A stretch of DNA of 64,000 nucleotides from Conus ventricosus (GCA_018398815.1 CM031616.1:68471477-68535476); one strand, 5' to 3'; counted from the first letter of the stretch, positions 1-12,320 are shown. Made by a program: numbers and translations. The notes: generated from the sequence alone by a model not told the origin.

Positions 1-92
1 TCGGGGTTGACTTGATATATATCTTTAGCTCCCTATGGATTGTGGTACTGGTGCTGTGACTGGTGAACTTGGCCATGGCTGTTTGTAGGGCA

Positions 93-113
93 GGGGGGGG
101 GGGGGGGGGGGGG
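93..113. repeat. poly(dG) tract, 21 bp
   Basis: Uninterrupted G run. It is the first of about ten long dG/dC runs in the window; others of 14 to 47 bp lie at 761-779, 898-911, 10504-10527, 22009-22036, 25537-25568, 26031-26051, 27135-27152, 34458-34504, 47145-47181 and 49741-49764. Confidence 0.95.
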
Positions 114-563
114 AGGATGGCTGGAATAGTGCAGGAGTTTACGCCAAATGCTAAGAGAGGGAGCTAAGAAGACACAGAGGATGAACCAAACCAAACAAAA
201 ACGGAAAGAAAAAAAAAGAAGAAGAAAATTGTCTACTGTGGAAATGTAGGTGTTCAGGTGGTCTAAGTAAAACTGGCGACCCCCACCCCCACACCACCCA
301 CCCCACCTTGTTCAGACCATGCTCACTGCTTGAGATTTTTAGGAAATTCATTATATTGCCTGACAAGGCCCGCAGATGTGGTGTATTGCCTGAAACGTTT
401 AAGGTTAGTCATATACTGTCCAGTTATGTGGATAGCTTGGAACATATTAGCTGCGCATTTATCAGAGAGGCTGTGTCCCACTGCTGTGTGCGTGTTCAGT
501 AATACATTTGGGTCATGCTGTGTGTGTTATCTCATGATTCGTTACACTGTCTTCTTTTCATAG

Positions 564-657
564 CTTCTGGACCCGGTTGCACTACTGCCTGTATTGTGGG
601 CATTGTTATTGGAGTTGTGGGCGGTGGTTATTATTGTAACAGTCATCATCTGCGTTG
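564..657 (+). CDS. candidate internal exon encoding a hydrophobic (transmembrane-like) segment
   Basis: A pyrimidine-rich acceptor ending in CATAG at 563 is followed by a 94-nt open stretch and a consensus donor GTGAGT at 658. Read with one base carried in from the previous exon, it encodes SGPGC followed by a glycine/valine/isoleucine-rich run (CIVGIVIGVVGGGYYC) that resembles a single transmembrane helix. It would end in phase 2. No upstream or downstream partner exon with matching phase was found with certainty. The support is splice-site quality plus composition only, so it may be chance. The protein family is not recognised. Confidence 0.25.
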
Positions 658-1148
658 GTGAGTATGGGATAGACTTGGGTGAAATTAGTTAGCTGTTTCG
701 ATCACATGAATTGTCATGAAGGTTCGTGTCTCGTGCATGTGTTGCATGTTGGGGTGGATTCCCCCCCCCCCCCCCCCCCTCTACCTTCCCCCACCCCCCA
801 CCCCATTCCCGGGTGTTCCCAGTGGAACTGTTTGAAATGTGTGTTGTTGTTCTGCTGTATTTCTGCCTGTTTGTAAGCATGCTCTTATTGTTGTGAAGGG
901 GGGGGGGGGGGTGTCTGCTTTAGGGGGGGAATGCAGGTAGTCCGTCTCATGGGTTGAGCTCTTCATGGGTCGTTTCGGTGGGCTGAGCTGGGACAGTGTG
1001 TCGGTAATTGTCGAAGAGAGTGAATTATGTTCCCAGCGTCCTTTCCCTCCCATCTCAACCTTCTGTCTTACCATCTTGCTTTCACTGACATTATTTTCAT
1101 ACATTATTTTCACTAGAAAACAGTATCAGTTGTTTTTCTATATATATA

Positions 1149-1150
<2 letters not shown>

Positions 1151-1204
<54 letters not shown>
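1151..1204. repeat. (TG)n microsatellite
   Basis: 27 uninterrupted TG dinucleotides, preceded by a short (TA)n. The cysteine/valine ORFs across it are artefacts of the repeat. Confidence 0.97.
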
Positions 1205-1207
<3 letters not shown>

Positions 1208-1644
1208 ACCTGTTTACCCTTACGATTTTGCTGTAATTTTTACGGGGAAAAAATCGAAATTATGGGAATTACGTCCCCCAAAAAAAATTACAGGAAAAAA
1301 ATTCAAAGAAAGAAAATTGTTTAAACGCAAAGATTCATCTGGTACCATTTCGGTCAAAAGCAGTAAGAAGACATTTCCCAGCGTGCCTTGCATCTTTTAC
1401 CATGTTAAAGATGGCGACGAAGGAAGCGGTCTTATGTGCCAGTGGCCGGCTCTCCCAAATCTTCAAAAGTTGCAAAAGTATTGCGTTTAGGAAGATTACG
1501 TGTTTGTTTGTTGTTGTTTTTTTTTTCAGATTACAGGTTTTTGTCTGAGATATTACAGGTACACGAATTTGGGGTAAACAGGTGTGGTGTGTGTGTATGT
1601 GAACATTCCCAATATTTTGACCTTTTTGGTCTTCATCAGGGGAC

Positions 1645-1651
1645 TTTAATG

Positions 1652-1682
<31 letters not shown>

Positions 1683-1759
1683 TGGATAGATAGATACATA
1701 TGTGCATGTCTATATATGTGTGTGTCCATATGTATATATGTGTGTGTGTGTGTATATTT

Positions 1760-1845
<86 letters not shown>
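1645..1845. repeat. (TA)n / (GA)n / (TG)n compound microsatellite
   Basis: Alternating TA, GA, GATA and TG blocks. The longest TA blocks lie at about 1764-1842, and nothing is coding. Confidence 0.95.
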
Positions 1846-1849
<4 letters not shown>

Positions 1850-1850
<1 letters not shown>

Positions 1851-3062
1851 TGTGTGTATCAGGTGATATGATGGCATGCGAAGTAATGCAGATTTCAATT
1901 GATACGTGTTGTATGTGTATTAATGCATTTATGTATGTTTGAGTGTTTTATGCATGTGTATAAAAGGTGATTTGATTCTATGCATTGTAATGCAGATTTC
2001 ATATATGTAGTTATATATATTTGCATGTATTAATGTTATTTTGTACTTTCATTCAAAAGGAATGAAACTGTTTGAAAAGAAACAAAAAGAAAAGAAAGAA
2101 AATGTTTTCAGCATACATATGTCTGTATGTAGAGATATTATTTGTACTTTCATTCACAGCAAATGAAAATGTTTAAAAGATAAATGAAAATTAAACAAGT
2201 GAAAAAATGAAATTTTAAAGAAGCTTTCTAATTTTTAGAAAATTAAAAAAAAAGAAATAGATTTTTTTTTTAAAAGATAAAAGAAAAAAAAACATTCTCA
2301 GCATTCTTCCTATCTTGTCTGTTCTTCTGCTGTCTGTGAGTCTTCTGCAGGGGCAGAACAAGTTCATACCAAAGCCAGTAAGATCCAAACTGTGAATACC
2401 TTAAAAAAAAAAAAAAATTTGTATGTGTCTATATTTAGATATGGACAAGATGCATGCAGCAGCCGAGTGTGTGGTTTTCATGTCTGCGATCAGTGCTTTG
2501 TATGAACAGGAGTGAACAATCATGCACTTGAGTGGTAGGCCTACGGTTAACCCTTTCACATAGTACCCAAACTAGCACCAGTCTTTCCTTGATTTTAGTT
2601 TGGCCTAAGGAGGAAGATTCATTCAAGGGGGGAGGGGGGGGGCGTGAACAAGCCAGAGCTTTATGCTTGATGGGGAAATCACCAACACAGCTGAGTGACT
2701 GGCAGGAAGCTGTGACAGACTGCTGTGGGTTCAGATGTCAAAGGGTTAAAAGATCTGGTGCATGTCAGAATTCATGCTAGTAGATAATGGTTTTGCTGTG
2801 GGATGGCATTCTGGAGCAACAGTTCTGAAATCATGATTCATTGTGTACAGCAGCAGAACAGGGGGTCCTGTATCCATGGCCTTGAAAGTGCACCCAAGCG
2901 TGCTGTGAATTTGTGTTTAACATTCATTTCGGAAAGAAAGGAAGAAGAAGAAAAATTACACGTTTATAGCTCTGCAGAAGATGCACATCAGACTCACTCA
3001 CTATGCTGTTTATTTTTCACTCCAGTAGATTCCGTGAAAGCTCGTTCAGAGATGTTTCAACT
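1850..3062. other. intergenic or intronic, no gene seen
   Basis: AT-rich, with short A and T homopolymers. ORFs on either strand are short and lack splice or domain support. Confidence 0.6.
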
Positions 3063-3125
3063 GATGTGATCTTTGCATTTTTGAAAGAGATTTAACATTT
3101 TTCATCTGATCTGAGGTTTTACTGT
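3063..3125 (+). mobile_element. relic of the I-like LINE 3' end
   Basis: About 60 bp resemble the LINE 3' coding end at 12069-12130: the same GATGTGATC start, then TTTTTGA-AGAGATT, then TTTTTCATCTGAT, with scattered differences. It is an old, heavily truncated copy, and its borders are unclear. Confidence 0.55.
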
Positions 3126-3375
3126 GGACAGATGTTTTAATTACACATACTATACCGTGGCTCACTAATGCAATAAGCGGCAGCAATTTGCTATCCCTGC
3201 CCCGTATACAATAAAGTCCGTACGGACAACAAAACCCCTGAAAGGGCCTCGTGCCTCGCGCATGCTCAGAACAGTCCTCTTTTCTCGGCAGCCATTTTCC
3301 CGTTAAGCCGCGTGTACACGGACAGCTAAGTATTTTTGACTTTTCTCGCAATCGATCGATTGTTGTTGCTGTTCG

Positions 3376-4688
3376 TTGGTGTCCTTGCTTATGTTTTCAC
3401 TTAAGGGAGAAACGTACGTGAAGCGATTGGGTGGTAAGGCGAGAATTAAGAAGGTTTCGTCTTTCGATTCCTACATCTCGCCGGCAGGCTCTTTGTCTAT
3501 AGCCCCGCCAATTCCTCCTCTCCCTTCAGCGTCACTTTCTCCCGAGGGTTCACCTCAACTCAGCTTCGGTTCTGTTGTCGTGACAGCGAGCTCTTTCTCG
3601 CAACCCTCAATTCGTAACGGTGATCGGCTCAGCTTCGGTTCTGTCGATCCCGTCACAGCGAGCTCTTTCTCGCAACCCTCATTTTGTGGCGGTGATCAGC
3701 TCAGCTGCGGTTCTGCTGATCTCGCCCCTTTGCCCCTTAACGGTGAGCGACTCAGCCGCGGTTCTGTCGCATCCGTTAGTACACCCCGTGTTCAGTGTTC
3801 TACTGCTCACAGTTCGATTCCCATGGCAGAATCGAAGGTGTACGGGCCCTCTACGGAAGCGCCGGGCAATGAGGGGACTATGCGTCACCCCCCCCTCGCC
3901 CGGTAGGCGATCCAAGGGAAGCAACTCCTGCTCAAGGGCTCGAATCTAGTTCGCCCCCGGTTGTTTCCCTTCCCCCGCCTCATGTGTCTGCCTCTGCTTT
4001 TGGGCAGTCCACCGGGGTGTCGCCCTCTCTCCCGAGCACCCCTCAGGGGACCGGCGCATTCGGCCCCCCACTTTCAGGTTGGGCCAGCAGCCACATTCTC
4101 AGCCCCCCCTATCATGGGGTCAGGGCCCTTTGCCGTTTGGAGGCCATATCTGTTATGGATTCCTTTCTAGGGGGACTAGTGTCTGCCCTTAAGGATCCTG
4201 ATTCTGGTTCCTTCGCCATCCGCCAGTCCGCGGACCCAACTGCTGTGGTAGCCTGTATCCAGTCAATGGCTGAAGGGCTTAAGTATTCGGCTGGGGCCTT
4301 CTCTAGGCTCCATCTGAACTCAGTTCTGGCTAGGAGAGATGCGGTCCTTTTGGCATCTTCTGTGACCCGTTCTCCATCTGCCCGCGCTTCCCTCAGAGCC
4401 TTGCCTGTCAAGTCAGGGTCTCTGTTCGGGAATCACGTGCAGGCCACCATCAAGAGCCAGGCCGAGATTAGGCGTGACCTCGCCTTTCAGTCAGGCCCCC
4501 ATCCCCCACGCCCTGGTTCAAAACGCAAGGCGCCAGCGCCTTTCTCGTCACCGGGTCCTTCTCAACCCAAGGGACGACGGTCATTTGGACCCCGGGGGAC
4601 CAGAGGCAGGCAACCAAGCAGGGGTCGGCCTCCGACTCGGCCGGCGGGTCCGAAAGCTCCCACGCCTCCGACGGCCCACCCCCAATGA
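3376..4688 (+). pseudogene. DIRS-like retrotransposon ORF1 (gag-like), broken by a frame change
   Basis: Two overlapping open frames join near 3.9-4.0 kb. The first (3376-3906) is Ser/Pro-rich and contains an internal repeat of about 25 residues (variants of SFGSV..VTASSFSQPS). The second (3984-4688) carries LNSVLARRDAVL and ARASLRALPV-KSGSLFG followed by QAEIRRDLAFQ, and ends in a basic Arg/Pro/Gly-rich tail. This order resembles, from memory, the ORF1 proteins of animal DIRS-type tyrosine-recombinase retrotransposons. The RT and recombinase ORFs expected downstream are not present, because the element meets an assembly gap at 4818. The change of frame could be a sequencing indel or decay. 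GC content is clearly higher than in the flanks, which fits a young insert. Confidence 0.55.
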
Positions 4689-4817
4689 CTCGCCCCCGAC
4701 CTGGTACTTCACCCCAGGGCATCCTGTGGGCAGTCGTCCGACACCTCATGCTGGGCGCTTCCCGCAAGCCCTGGCTCTGCGGTGATCAGTCGTTGTTCGG
4801 TGGGGTTCGCTGACTCC

Positions 4818-4917
4818 NNNNNNNNNNNNNNNNNNNNNNNNNNNNNNNNNNNNNNNNNNNNNNNNNNNNNNNNNNNNNNNNNNNNNNNNNNNNNNNNNNN
4901 NNNNNNNNNNNNNNNNN
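4818..4917. other. assembly gap, 100 N
   Basis: Exactly 100 N, the usual placeholder for a gap of unknown size. It cuts off the DIRS-like element; the sequence after the gap does not continue it. Confidence 0.99.
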
Positions 4918-6699
4918 GGTTTTTAAAAGATCTCTGTTCTTGACAGTGTTGTTTAATTATTGTGGATTCATGTCCCAGATTCCTTTTACTCTGTAAATGT
5001 GGGTTATCTAGTTTACGTTTTTGCATTTGAACTTTTTTAAGTATAAAGCTTCATTCTATTATGATGTAAGTTTTGGTTTAGGACTTGTCATTTCAGCGCA
5101 GGCGAAATTACAACAGCAGACCACACTGTTTGGGAAGGGTGGTGGGAATCTGCATTTTTTTTTTTTTTTAAAGTCTAACTTTGTCAGTGATGTGCACTTA
5201 CCCAAAGTTGATGACAGGGGGGTGTGGAAGGAAAGGTGGGCAGGGGCAGTGGAGGATGGAAGGGGGAGGGAGGGTTGAGATTTGTAAAAGTATGGGCGAG
5301 GGGAAGAGGGTGGGCAAGAATGTGGAAGGATTTTGTAAAATGGTTGTCGGGTCCTTTGAACCAGAAGGTTTATATGTTTTTTTATTATCTTTTTTTCCAC
5401 TACTGTTATGATATGAAATTCCTTTTTGACTTTTTCTCTCCTTTTGAAAAATATTTTCAGTGTGCTTTTGGATTTGTTTTTGATTTCTAGACTTGGAGCC
5501 GTTGACATTTGGGAACAAGGCCCCATCCTTCTTGAAAAACCCCATGCACCCCTCTCCCCTTTTGCACACCACCTCTGAGGAAAAACGTGAATCCACAGAA
5601 AGAACAACCTGAGAAGGGGAGACATTAACCATGCTTAACCGTCTGGAAATCCAGCATTCTTTGAAAGAGACCCAGACAGAGACGACTTCTGAACGATCAC
5701 TGGGGGGAGTGTGTTTCAGCTCCCACACCTACCAGAAAAGACTATGCCTATGGAAAAAATCATCGCAATTGGTTTTGACTCTGCGTTCATTTGACACTCA
5801 CCCAAAAAGGTGGAGACTGGAGTTTCTACCCTGATGTAAAGATCCTTCAGCTGAAAAAGGAGGGTCTGTCCAGGAACAATTAAAAAAAAAAATGGCAGTG
5901 TCAGCAGCAGCAGCCAATTTTGATGCCGACCCAAGGAAGTTCTACTTTCTCTTGGGAGCAAAGGAGACGCAGAAGGCTGGCGAAACAATCTTAACTTTTT
6001 TTGCAACACGCGCAAGAATGATCGCCAGCGCCCAACCCACCACTCGGCGATGTGGGGCAAAAAAAACTCGCGACAAGCGTCTGTCACTCACGTTGCGAGA
6101 AAGATAGCAACGTCTTCTAAAAATAAATATGACAGAATTTCCTGGAGAATTTTTAACCATGGTGTCAGCTTATAGATACAGTCCATCCCATGTCAAATCA
6201 TAACCAGTTTAGCAGGCTCTAAACCCGTCGTTCAATTGGTTAATTTGAAGAGAAAGCAACCAGCCCGTTGGCGTCTTCAGGTGTTTAATCAATGCTCCTC
6301 ATTCAAAGATGTCATTTTTCAACTGACTCAAACAACAACAAGTAATTATTTTTTTACTTTTAAAAAACATTTATCATCAAGAAGATGAAGGATAGCTCTA
6401 TTTTACTGTACAAAAATAAAGTGTCTGTCGGAATTTAGGGCTTTTAAGGAAATGAATTAAAAAAAGGTCAAAATCAGGTGTGCTGAGGGAATGTCAGTGT
6501 GTGACGCAGTGTTAACTGGGGACACAGAGCAGAACCAGGGTCCATGTGGTAGTGTCAAGGCTGTGCCAAGATAAGGTTTCCTTCAGAGCTCAGCTCCTTT
6601 GAGAGTGACCCTCCAGAAGCCTTTGAAATTGGCTGGGGTCATGCCCCCCCCCTCCATCCAGGATGCATATTTTTGGTTTGTTTTTATGTTTTGTTTGTG
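4918..6699. other. no gene seen
   Basis: AT-rich and low-complexity sequence. ORFs are short and overlap on both strands, and no domain is recognised. Confidence 0.55.
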
Positions 6700-7640
6700 T
6701 GTCAGTTCAAGGCTCCCAAACGCCCCCCCCCCCCCACCCCCCTTTTCGGGATAACCTATTGTGACGGGTTCTTGCCGTCTCCTTGTTTGGTGGTCGGAAG
6801 CACACACAGAAGGGTGAAAAACCGGTTTCGGGGCCCGGGCTCCAAAATTCCGTGGCAGTGGCTGGGTCCTTGGGGGTCCACTAGGGGACCTACTTAGACC
6901 CTTTTGGCCCCTTCGGGTGAGCTGGGGGCCTGGGGGTTCTTTGCCGATCCCTGCTCGGGTCACTCTTTTTTTGGGAAATTTTCCGGGAAATTCATGTAGG
7001 GGGGGTCATTTCAGAGAGAGGAATCGCCCTTCCCCCAAAGGGCGATCTCAGGATTTTCCTCCCCTTAACGCCCGGGGATTCTTTTGGATAAAGAAAAAAG
7101 GGAAATTTTGCTGCAAAGAACCCAGCTTTCTTAAAAGGCCACCTCACCCTGAGTTCATCACGAAGATTTGCGATCTCTCCGTCCCGGAGATGTGCAGTCA
7201 GTCTCATCTCGAAAAGCCTGCTTTTGTACCCCATCAGCCCCTTACCAGAAATACCTTGGGGTTGTTTTCCCGGACAAGATCTGTGCCTTCAAGGCTCTCT
7301 TTCCAGGCTCTCCGTGTTTCTTGGTTGTGCTTTTTGAGTTGTGGACCGTGTCTTGTCCATTTTTCCAAAAGGTTTTGGCTTTATCATAGATTTTTTAACA
7401 CGGGCTAAGAATCTTGTTCCTTTTAGGTCTGATCTGGGACTTGGCGTTTCTAGAAAGTACCTAGCAATTCTTGATTGCCTTTGTCGCCCGCCAAAGTCAG
7501 AGAGGGGTTATCCCCCGGAAATTTTTCAATCTGGAAGTGCACTTTAGAGCAGGTGTGAGTTATTTCCCCCGAAAAAAGATTTTTGCCAGCGTGGATTTTT
7601 TGCAAGGGGTTCCCCTCCTCCCCTAAGAAATTCAGACCGT
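6700..7640. other. region of odd base texture, possibly low-quality consensus
   Basis: The sequence is dominated by doubled and tripled bases (runs such as GGGG, CCCC, AAAA and TTTT every few bases) with little dinucleotide structure, unlike its flanks. Open frames exist on both strands but none shows a domain or splice signals. The texture resembles poor base calling or a mis-joined contig end as much as real DNA. Confidence 0.4.
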
Positions 7641-8885
7641 CACGGCTTCAGTTTGGTGGCAGCTGAAATATGCGCCCAAGCATCGCACCTTCATTTGTTC
7701 AGAGGGGGTTTCAGGACTGAGGTTGCCGCAATTGGCCCCTAGTTTTTGCGATGCACCGTGGAAGTTAGGGAAAATCATCAAAACCCCTTTCCGATTTCTT
7801 GCCATGGTTAGAGCAACACTGCCGCACTCCATCACAACTATAAAAATTTTTAAAATCTCCTGTTTCGCTTGTTTACGGTCTAAGGGATGCAGCTGCACTG
7901 AATATTAAAAACAGGGTTCTAGCCATTGGAAAGAGTAAGTTTGCATGCACTACCGATGACCTTTGTGACCCCAGAGTAGTCCGAACAAAGAGATGCTAAC
8001 CAGATGTGTTCTCCTATGTTTTAGTTGTGTTGTTTCTGTAACTGTAGCATTGCTATTTTACCCAAAATATATAAGTGTTTGCTCATTGTAAAGTTCACGT
8101 TTTACCCTTTCTGTTAATATATAACTATAGATTGTTGCGTTTATATTAGGGGACGTAAAATAAATTCAAACAGTGTGAAAATCGCACGTCTGCAACGGTT
8201 CTCAGCACGTGCGGAGTACACGGCAGCAGGGAAGTGATATTGTGTGCTGCCGCACATGTTGCAAAAGAATTATCTGGCGCAGCAGCAACTGGGTGAGTTT
8301 CACTCCTGCAACCTCGGTCCTCCCTAACGATCTTCGTAGACAGGAGCACTTTGGCCAGGAGTGCTCACTCATCTGTGTCTACAGTTTCAGAGGCAAGAGA
8401 AGCGTTTTGTCTTCAGGAGTCTCCGGAGCATATAAACATATGGAGGTACAAGCAGCAGTTTTCAACTCAGTATCTGCCCACAGCGAAAGACTAGTGTTGT
8501 CTCTTTAGATTCCATGGCAGTTGCATATATGTCTGGAGTCAGGGTGAGAACCACTTCAGGTTGCTTAACCATCGGCTTTTCCAGTTCTTGGAACTTTGCC
8601 AGCGACTTTCTGCATGCTACATGACGGGCCGATTCGGAGCCCATTTCAGAGTCTCTGCCAAGATGAAACAGCGTTCTCCACCAGAACAGGTCGTGAAGAA
8701 GTGTCCCAGGTGTTGTGACAAAGGCGGGGCACTCTGCAGACAGACCTGATTGCCGCTGAGTGGAACAATTTACAACTAATCTCTGTCTGTCTGGGTCTGG
8801 AGCTCAGAGCTCATGCAGGGGACGCACTCTCCCTGTCCTGGGAGAGGAAGTAACTGCTGCTTGCCTTTTCCCTCTCTGTCCTCAG

Positions 8886-8927
8886 GTTCCGCAGATCCTG
8901 AAGAAAAGTATGCAGGAGAACTTCCAG
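8886..8927 (+). CDS. candidate 42-nt exon, product unknown
   Basis: A strong pyrimidine tract and CTCAG acceptor, then 42 nt, then a GTTAGT donor. Phase 0 reads VPQILKKSMQENFQ; another open phase reads SADPEEKYAGELP. A possible partner acceptor lies at 10911 (TTTTGACCAG), where phase 0 reads DGKIPVPT and stops. The evidence is splice signals only. Confidence 0.2.
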
Positions 8928-11097
8928 GTTAGTCTGGTCGCCTCAGAACTGCTGCAGACGGTGGCCAAATCTTCTGCTGACCGTCCTGGCAGTGCCTCCC
9001 CTCGTTCTCACTCACAGGCAGGATCTTCTTGAACAGTCACCACCCAGACAACCTTCTCAAGAATTGTTGGCGCCAAGGCCCAGCGTCTCTGCCTCTCAGC
9101 AGGAGTCCTCCTTGCCCAAGAGCAGAGGATTCACGCCTTGCATTAAAAAGAAAAAGAAAATTCTTTTTGAAGGCCAGAAAGTGTCTAACACAGATAGAAC
9201 CTGTTTTCCCGCAACGTGCAGTGATTTAAGTATAGTGCTGCAGTCGGCGTAGACAGAGGATATTGTACGTTTCTTGGAAAACGTGCATGAAAAAGGCAAG
9301 CAACCCGGCACCGTGCTAGCAGTCTGACTGTACTAAGACTTTTCATTTCATGAGAAAGGATCCAGTGTGATTCATGATACTTTCCTCAAGGAGCTGTTGT
9401 CTAGATTTTTTTTTCTTTTCTCTTGAGTGAACGCAGACAGGCAAATCTCTGCAATGGAATTTACCTCTTGTCCTCAAATAACCTTTCTCCTTCTAAGAAA
9501 TATTGGAACCCATGAAAGAAGCATCAGTCCCTGAACAGGACACTAGAAAAATATGACATTGAAAAATGCTGTCTTTTGACCCTTTCCCTGGCACGTACAG
9601 TCAGCACGGTGCATGCCCTGTCCAGAGTCCCAGGACTCATGGCCTGGAGCTTGAACAGTGCTGTCACACCGCCAGCCAACCTTTCTTTCCCAGCATGCCT
9701 CACCAGCAGCGCTGACACTGACCTCCCCCACTCTTCCCCTCCTCTGGCTCCTCCAGGACCCTCTCCCTGCCCTGGATGCTGGATGGGGAGGAGGGGGAGG
9801 GGGGGTGCAGGTAATCTCTCTGGTGCTAAGAGCAGAGACTTGGCCTACCAATACATCGACGAAATAGAAGCTCTTTGGATCTCTGGAGGGCTTCCACCGT
9901 ACAGCAGCCTTCGTCAGTGCCTCTAGGGTTCCTGTCTGAGTGTACGAAGAAGAAGAAGAAGAGGATCTCTCCGGTTTGGGTGCTCATGAATTTAGTCTGA
10001 CAGACTCACTTCTTAAGGTGCAGAAGTGTTGGCATGTCTGAAAACTGCTGGTATGCCTGAACTGTGAGTACCTGGATCCAAAGAGTGATGGGACAAAGCG
10101 TATACCTTTCAGGGGGGGGGTAGGGGGAGTACATATCCCTCAATGTCGAGATCAGGGCACTGGAACTTGGGGCTGTTTCTGCCAGCAGTACACTGTGGCA
10201 GCGACAGACATTTACCTGTGCAGTTGCAGGAGAGTCACAGTCGGCCTTTGGCTGGTTCCACCCAAGGGACATAACCCCCCCAAAATCAAAACCTTCAATG
10301 TTAGGACAGAGTGATTGTTACGTAGACTGCAGCACGACCTGGCCAGTAACTTGCCATAGCTTACTTTCCTTTTCCCGTACTAGCTTTTCAGAATTGATAG
10401 AACAAGGTTGAAGAGAAGATTTGTAACCTGCTCCAGTCAAAAAAAAAGGGTGGCTTGCAATCATTAAATTTTAAGAACGCTTTCAATCGTTTAATGTAGA
10501 GGTGGGGGGGGGGGGGGGGGGGGGGGGCCAATGCGTATTGATATCGAAGTATGTGTTAATCAAAGAGTGGAAGTTGTGTATCGAATCAAAGAGAAGGCAG
10601 GGAAAGGGGGGTGTTTTTGAAGAAGGTGATTTTAACTCCATGAGGTGTTTTATTTTAGGCCTAGTTAGCAGGCAACGCCCCCACAGCAGATGAAAGGGCC
10701 AGTCCGCTTAGAAAAGTATGAGAAACCCTTATTTTCCTGAGCAGTTTAGTAGAGGGGGAGAACAACTGCAGGCTAACAATTATTACATTAATGACTTGGC
10801 AAAGACTGCTTTGAATTGTGGTAGTTGTCCTGTTGTTTATTGTGCTCTGTATTCAACTCGTTGAATTCTCCCTTTCTTTATTCTAATGACTGGTGTTTTT
10901 TTTTGACCAGGACGGGAAAATTCCGGTGCCCACATAGCGGAGAGAGCTGATGGACCTTGTGACTTCCGGCACCGCAGCATGTCCGACGTTCGTGTTGTAT
11001 CTTTGTTAATTGTGTGTTCCTTCATCTGTATGAGTGGAGAGGGATGTTTTTGTTGTCTCACACATACACACATGCGCACGCACGCATGCACGCACAT
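8928..11097. other. no gene confirmed
   Basis: Includes poly(dG) at 10504-10527 and a possible terminal exon at 10911-10937. ORFs at 9543-9926 overlap on both strands in GC-rich sequence without domains. Confidence 0.5.
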
Positions 11098-11098
11098 G

Positions 11099-11121
11099 CA
11101 CACACACACACACACACACAC
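11099..11121. repeat. (CA)n microsatellite
   Basis: A CA run inside a longer imperfect CA/TGCA-rich stretch (11060-11165). Confidence 0.95.
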
Positions 11122-11337
11122 CTACTGACACATACACACACACGTATGCATATGCATGCACATTCATGTGTACATTGTCACATGTATGCGTTCATACTGA
11201 AGCACATCACGCTAGGACTGCAGATCTGAACTGTTATTATTTTCCCACTGAGTTTTGCAACATGCCCAAGCTTGATGGCAGCGTTGTGTTTTTCTGTTGC
11301 ATGTAAAATTGTAAGGACTCTTCAAAGCCATAGCAGT

Positions 11338-11340
<3 letters not shown>

Positions 11341-11390
<50 letters not shown>
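11341..11390. repeat. (GT)25 microsatellite
   Basis: Perfect GT repeat of 50 bp. Confidence 0.97.
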
Positions 11391-11391
<1 letters not shown>

Positions 11392-11483
11392 GTGCCTTTC
11401 ACTGAGTGAGAGTGTTTTGATTGTTGAAAAGGTTCAATTATTTTAGCATCGACCATCATTGAAGAACTGACGGCGCAGTGTTT

Positions 11484-11497
11484 TCTTCTGTATACAA
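11484..11497. repeat. left target-site duplication of the truncated LINE
   Basis: The 14-bp TCTTCTGTATACAA recurs at 12317-12330 directly after the LINE tail. Confidence 0.9.
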
Positions 11498-12320
11498 GTT
11501 CTGTCGGATTCGCTGTCAGCTTTGGAGGCCATAGCTGGCCGCAACCTTCAGCATCCAGAACTTTTACATTTCTTCGAACTTTTTAGCAAGTTGAAGGCGG
11601 ACGGTTACAACATTACTATTGCTTGGTTCCTGGTCATGTTGGCATCGGCGGGAACGAAATGGTTGATCGTTTAGCCAAGAACGCCACAAGAGAGAAACTG
11701 TCCAACATTTATATCCCCTGCTCAGACGTGAAACCCAAAATTAACGATTATGTGAGAGACCTCTGGCAGGAGGATTGGAACACACAGACGAGTAACAAAC
11801 TCTTTCAGATCTGTCCAAACCTTAAGGACTTCCTCCCATCTACGTCGGGAGGTCGTAAAGAGGAAACGGTTCTGTGCCGGCTGCACACCGGCCATTCGTA
11901 TTTTACCCATTCTTACCTTTTAAAGAGTGAAGAAGCTCCGTGGTGCATTCCATGTCATGCACCACTCACAATGAAACATGTTCTTTTAGAGTGTTGGGAC
12001 TTGCACGATGCGAGACACAAACATTTTACAGCGGAGTCCATGAAGATCCTGTTCAGGGATGTCCCGCCTGATGTGATCCTCGAGTTTTTGAGAGAGATTA
12101 ACGTTTTTCATCTGATTTAAGATTTTACGAAAGAAAGATTTTTAACGAAGTTTCTGGTACGTTTCTGGACAATGTCATTTACAGAGATGTGTGAAAGGTT
12201 TTTTTTTTTTTTTTTTTTTTTTAATGACTGGTGAGTTGATTTTAACGTGGTGACAGCCCTGATGTGGCCCTTTGCGGTCGGCTGGGCTATAAGCAACATT
12301 ATCTTATCTTATCTTATCTT
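11498..12320 (+). mobile_element. 5'-truncated I-like LINE insertion
   Basis: Colinear with the 3' 820 bp of the full-length minus-strand LINE at 39261-46388. It starts inside the RNase H domain, runs through the C-terminal region, a T-rich 3' UTR and the conserved GCGGTCGGCTGGGCTATAAG block, and ends in an (ATCTT)n tail. It is flanked by a 14-bp TSD (11484-11497 and 12317-12330), the mark of target-primed reverse transcription, so it is a dead-on-arrival copy. Confidence 0.93.
11623..12120 (+). pseudogene. LINE ORF2 C-terminus (end of RNase H plus C-terminal region)
   Basis: Encodes the end of the RNase H domain (PGHVGIGGNEMVDRLAK) and a cysteine/histidine-rich C-terminus (CRLHTGHSYFTHSYLL, CIPCHAPLTMKHVLLEC) found identically in the full-length copy. 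One G is missing at about 11621 (TGGTTCC against TGGGTTCC in the other copy), which separates it from the upstream RNase H frame. The ATG here is internal and not a real start. Confidence 0.9.

Noticed and set aside
965..1490. Cysteine/valine-rich ORFs across 1150-1204
   Set aside because: They are translations of a (TG)n microsatellite.
5059..5728. Overlapping minus-strand ORFs of 176 and 188 codons
   Set aside because: Low-complexity Lys/Phe/Pro-rich, overlapping open frames on both strands, no motif.
6583..7408. ORFs of 126 and 163 codons in the odd-texture region
   Set aside because: Compositional artefacts of homopolymer-rich or low-quality sequence; open on both strands.
7960..8000. 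Match GACCCCAGAGTAGT to the SINE body
   Set aside because: Only about 14 bp shared, with no further similarity on either side.
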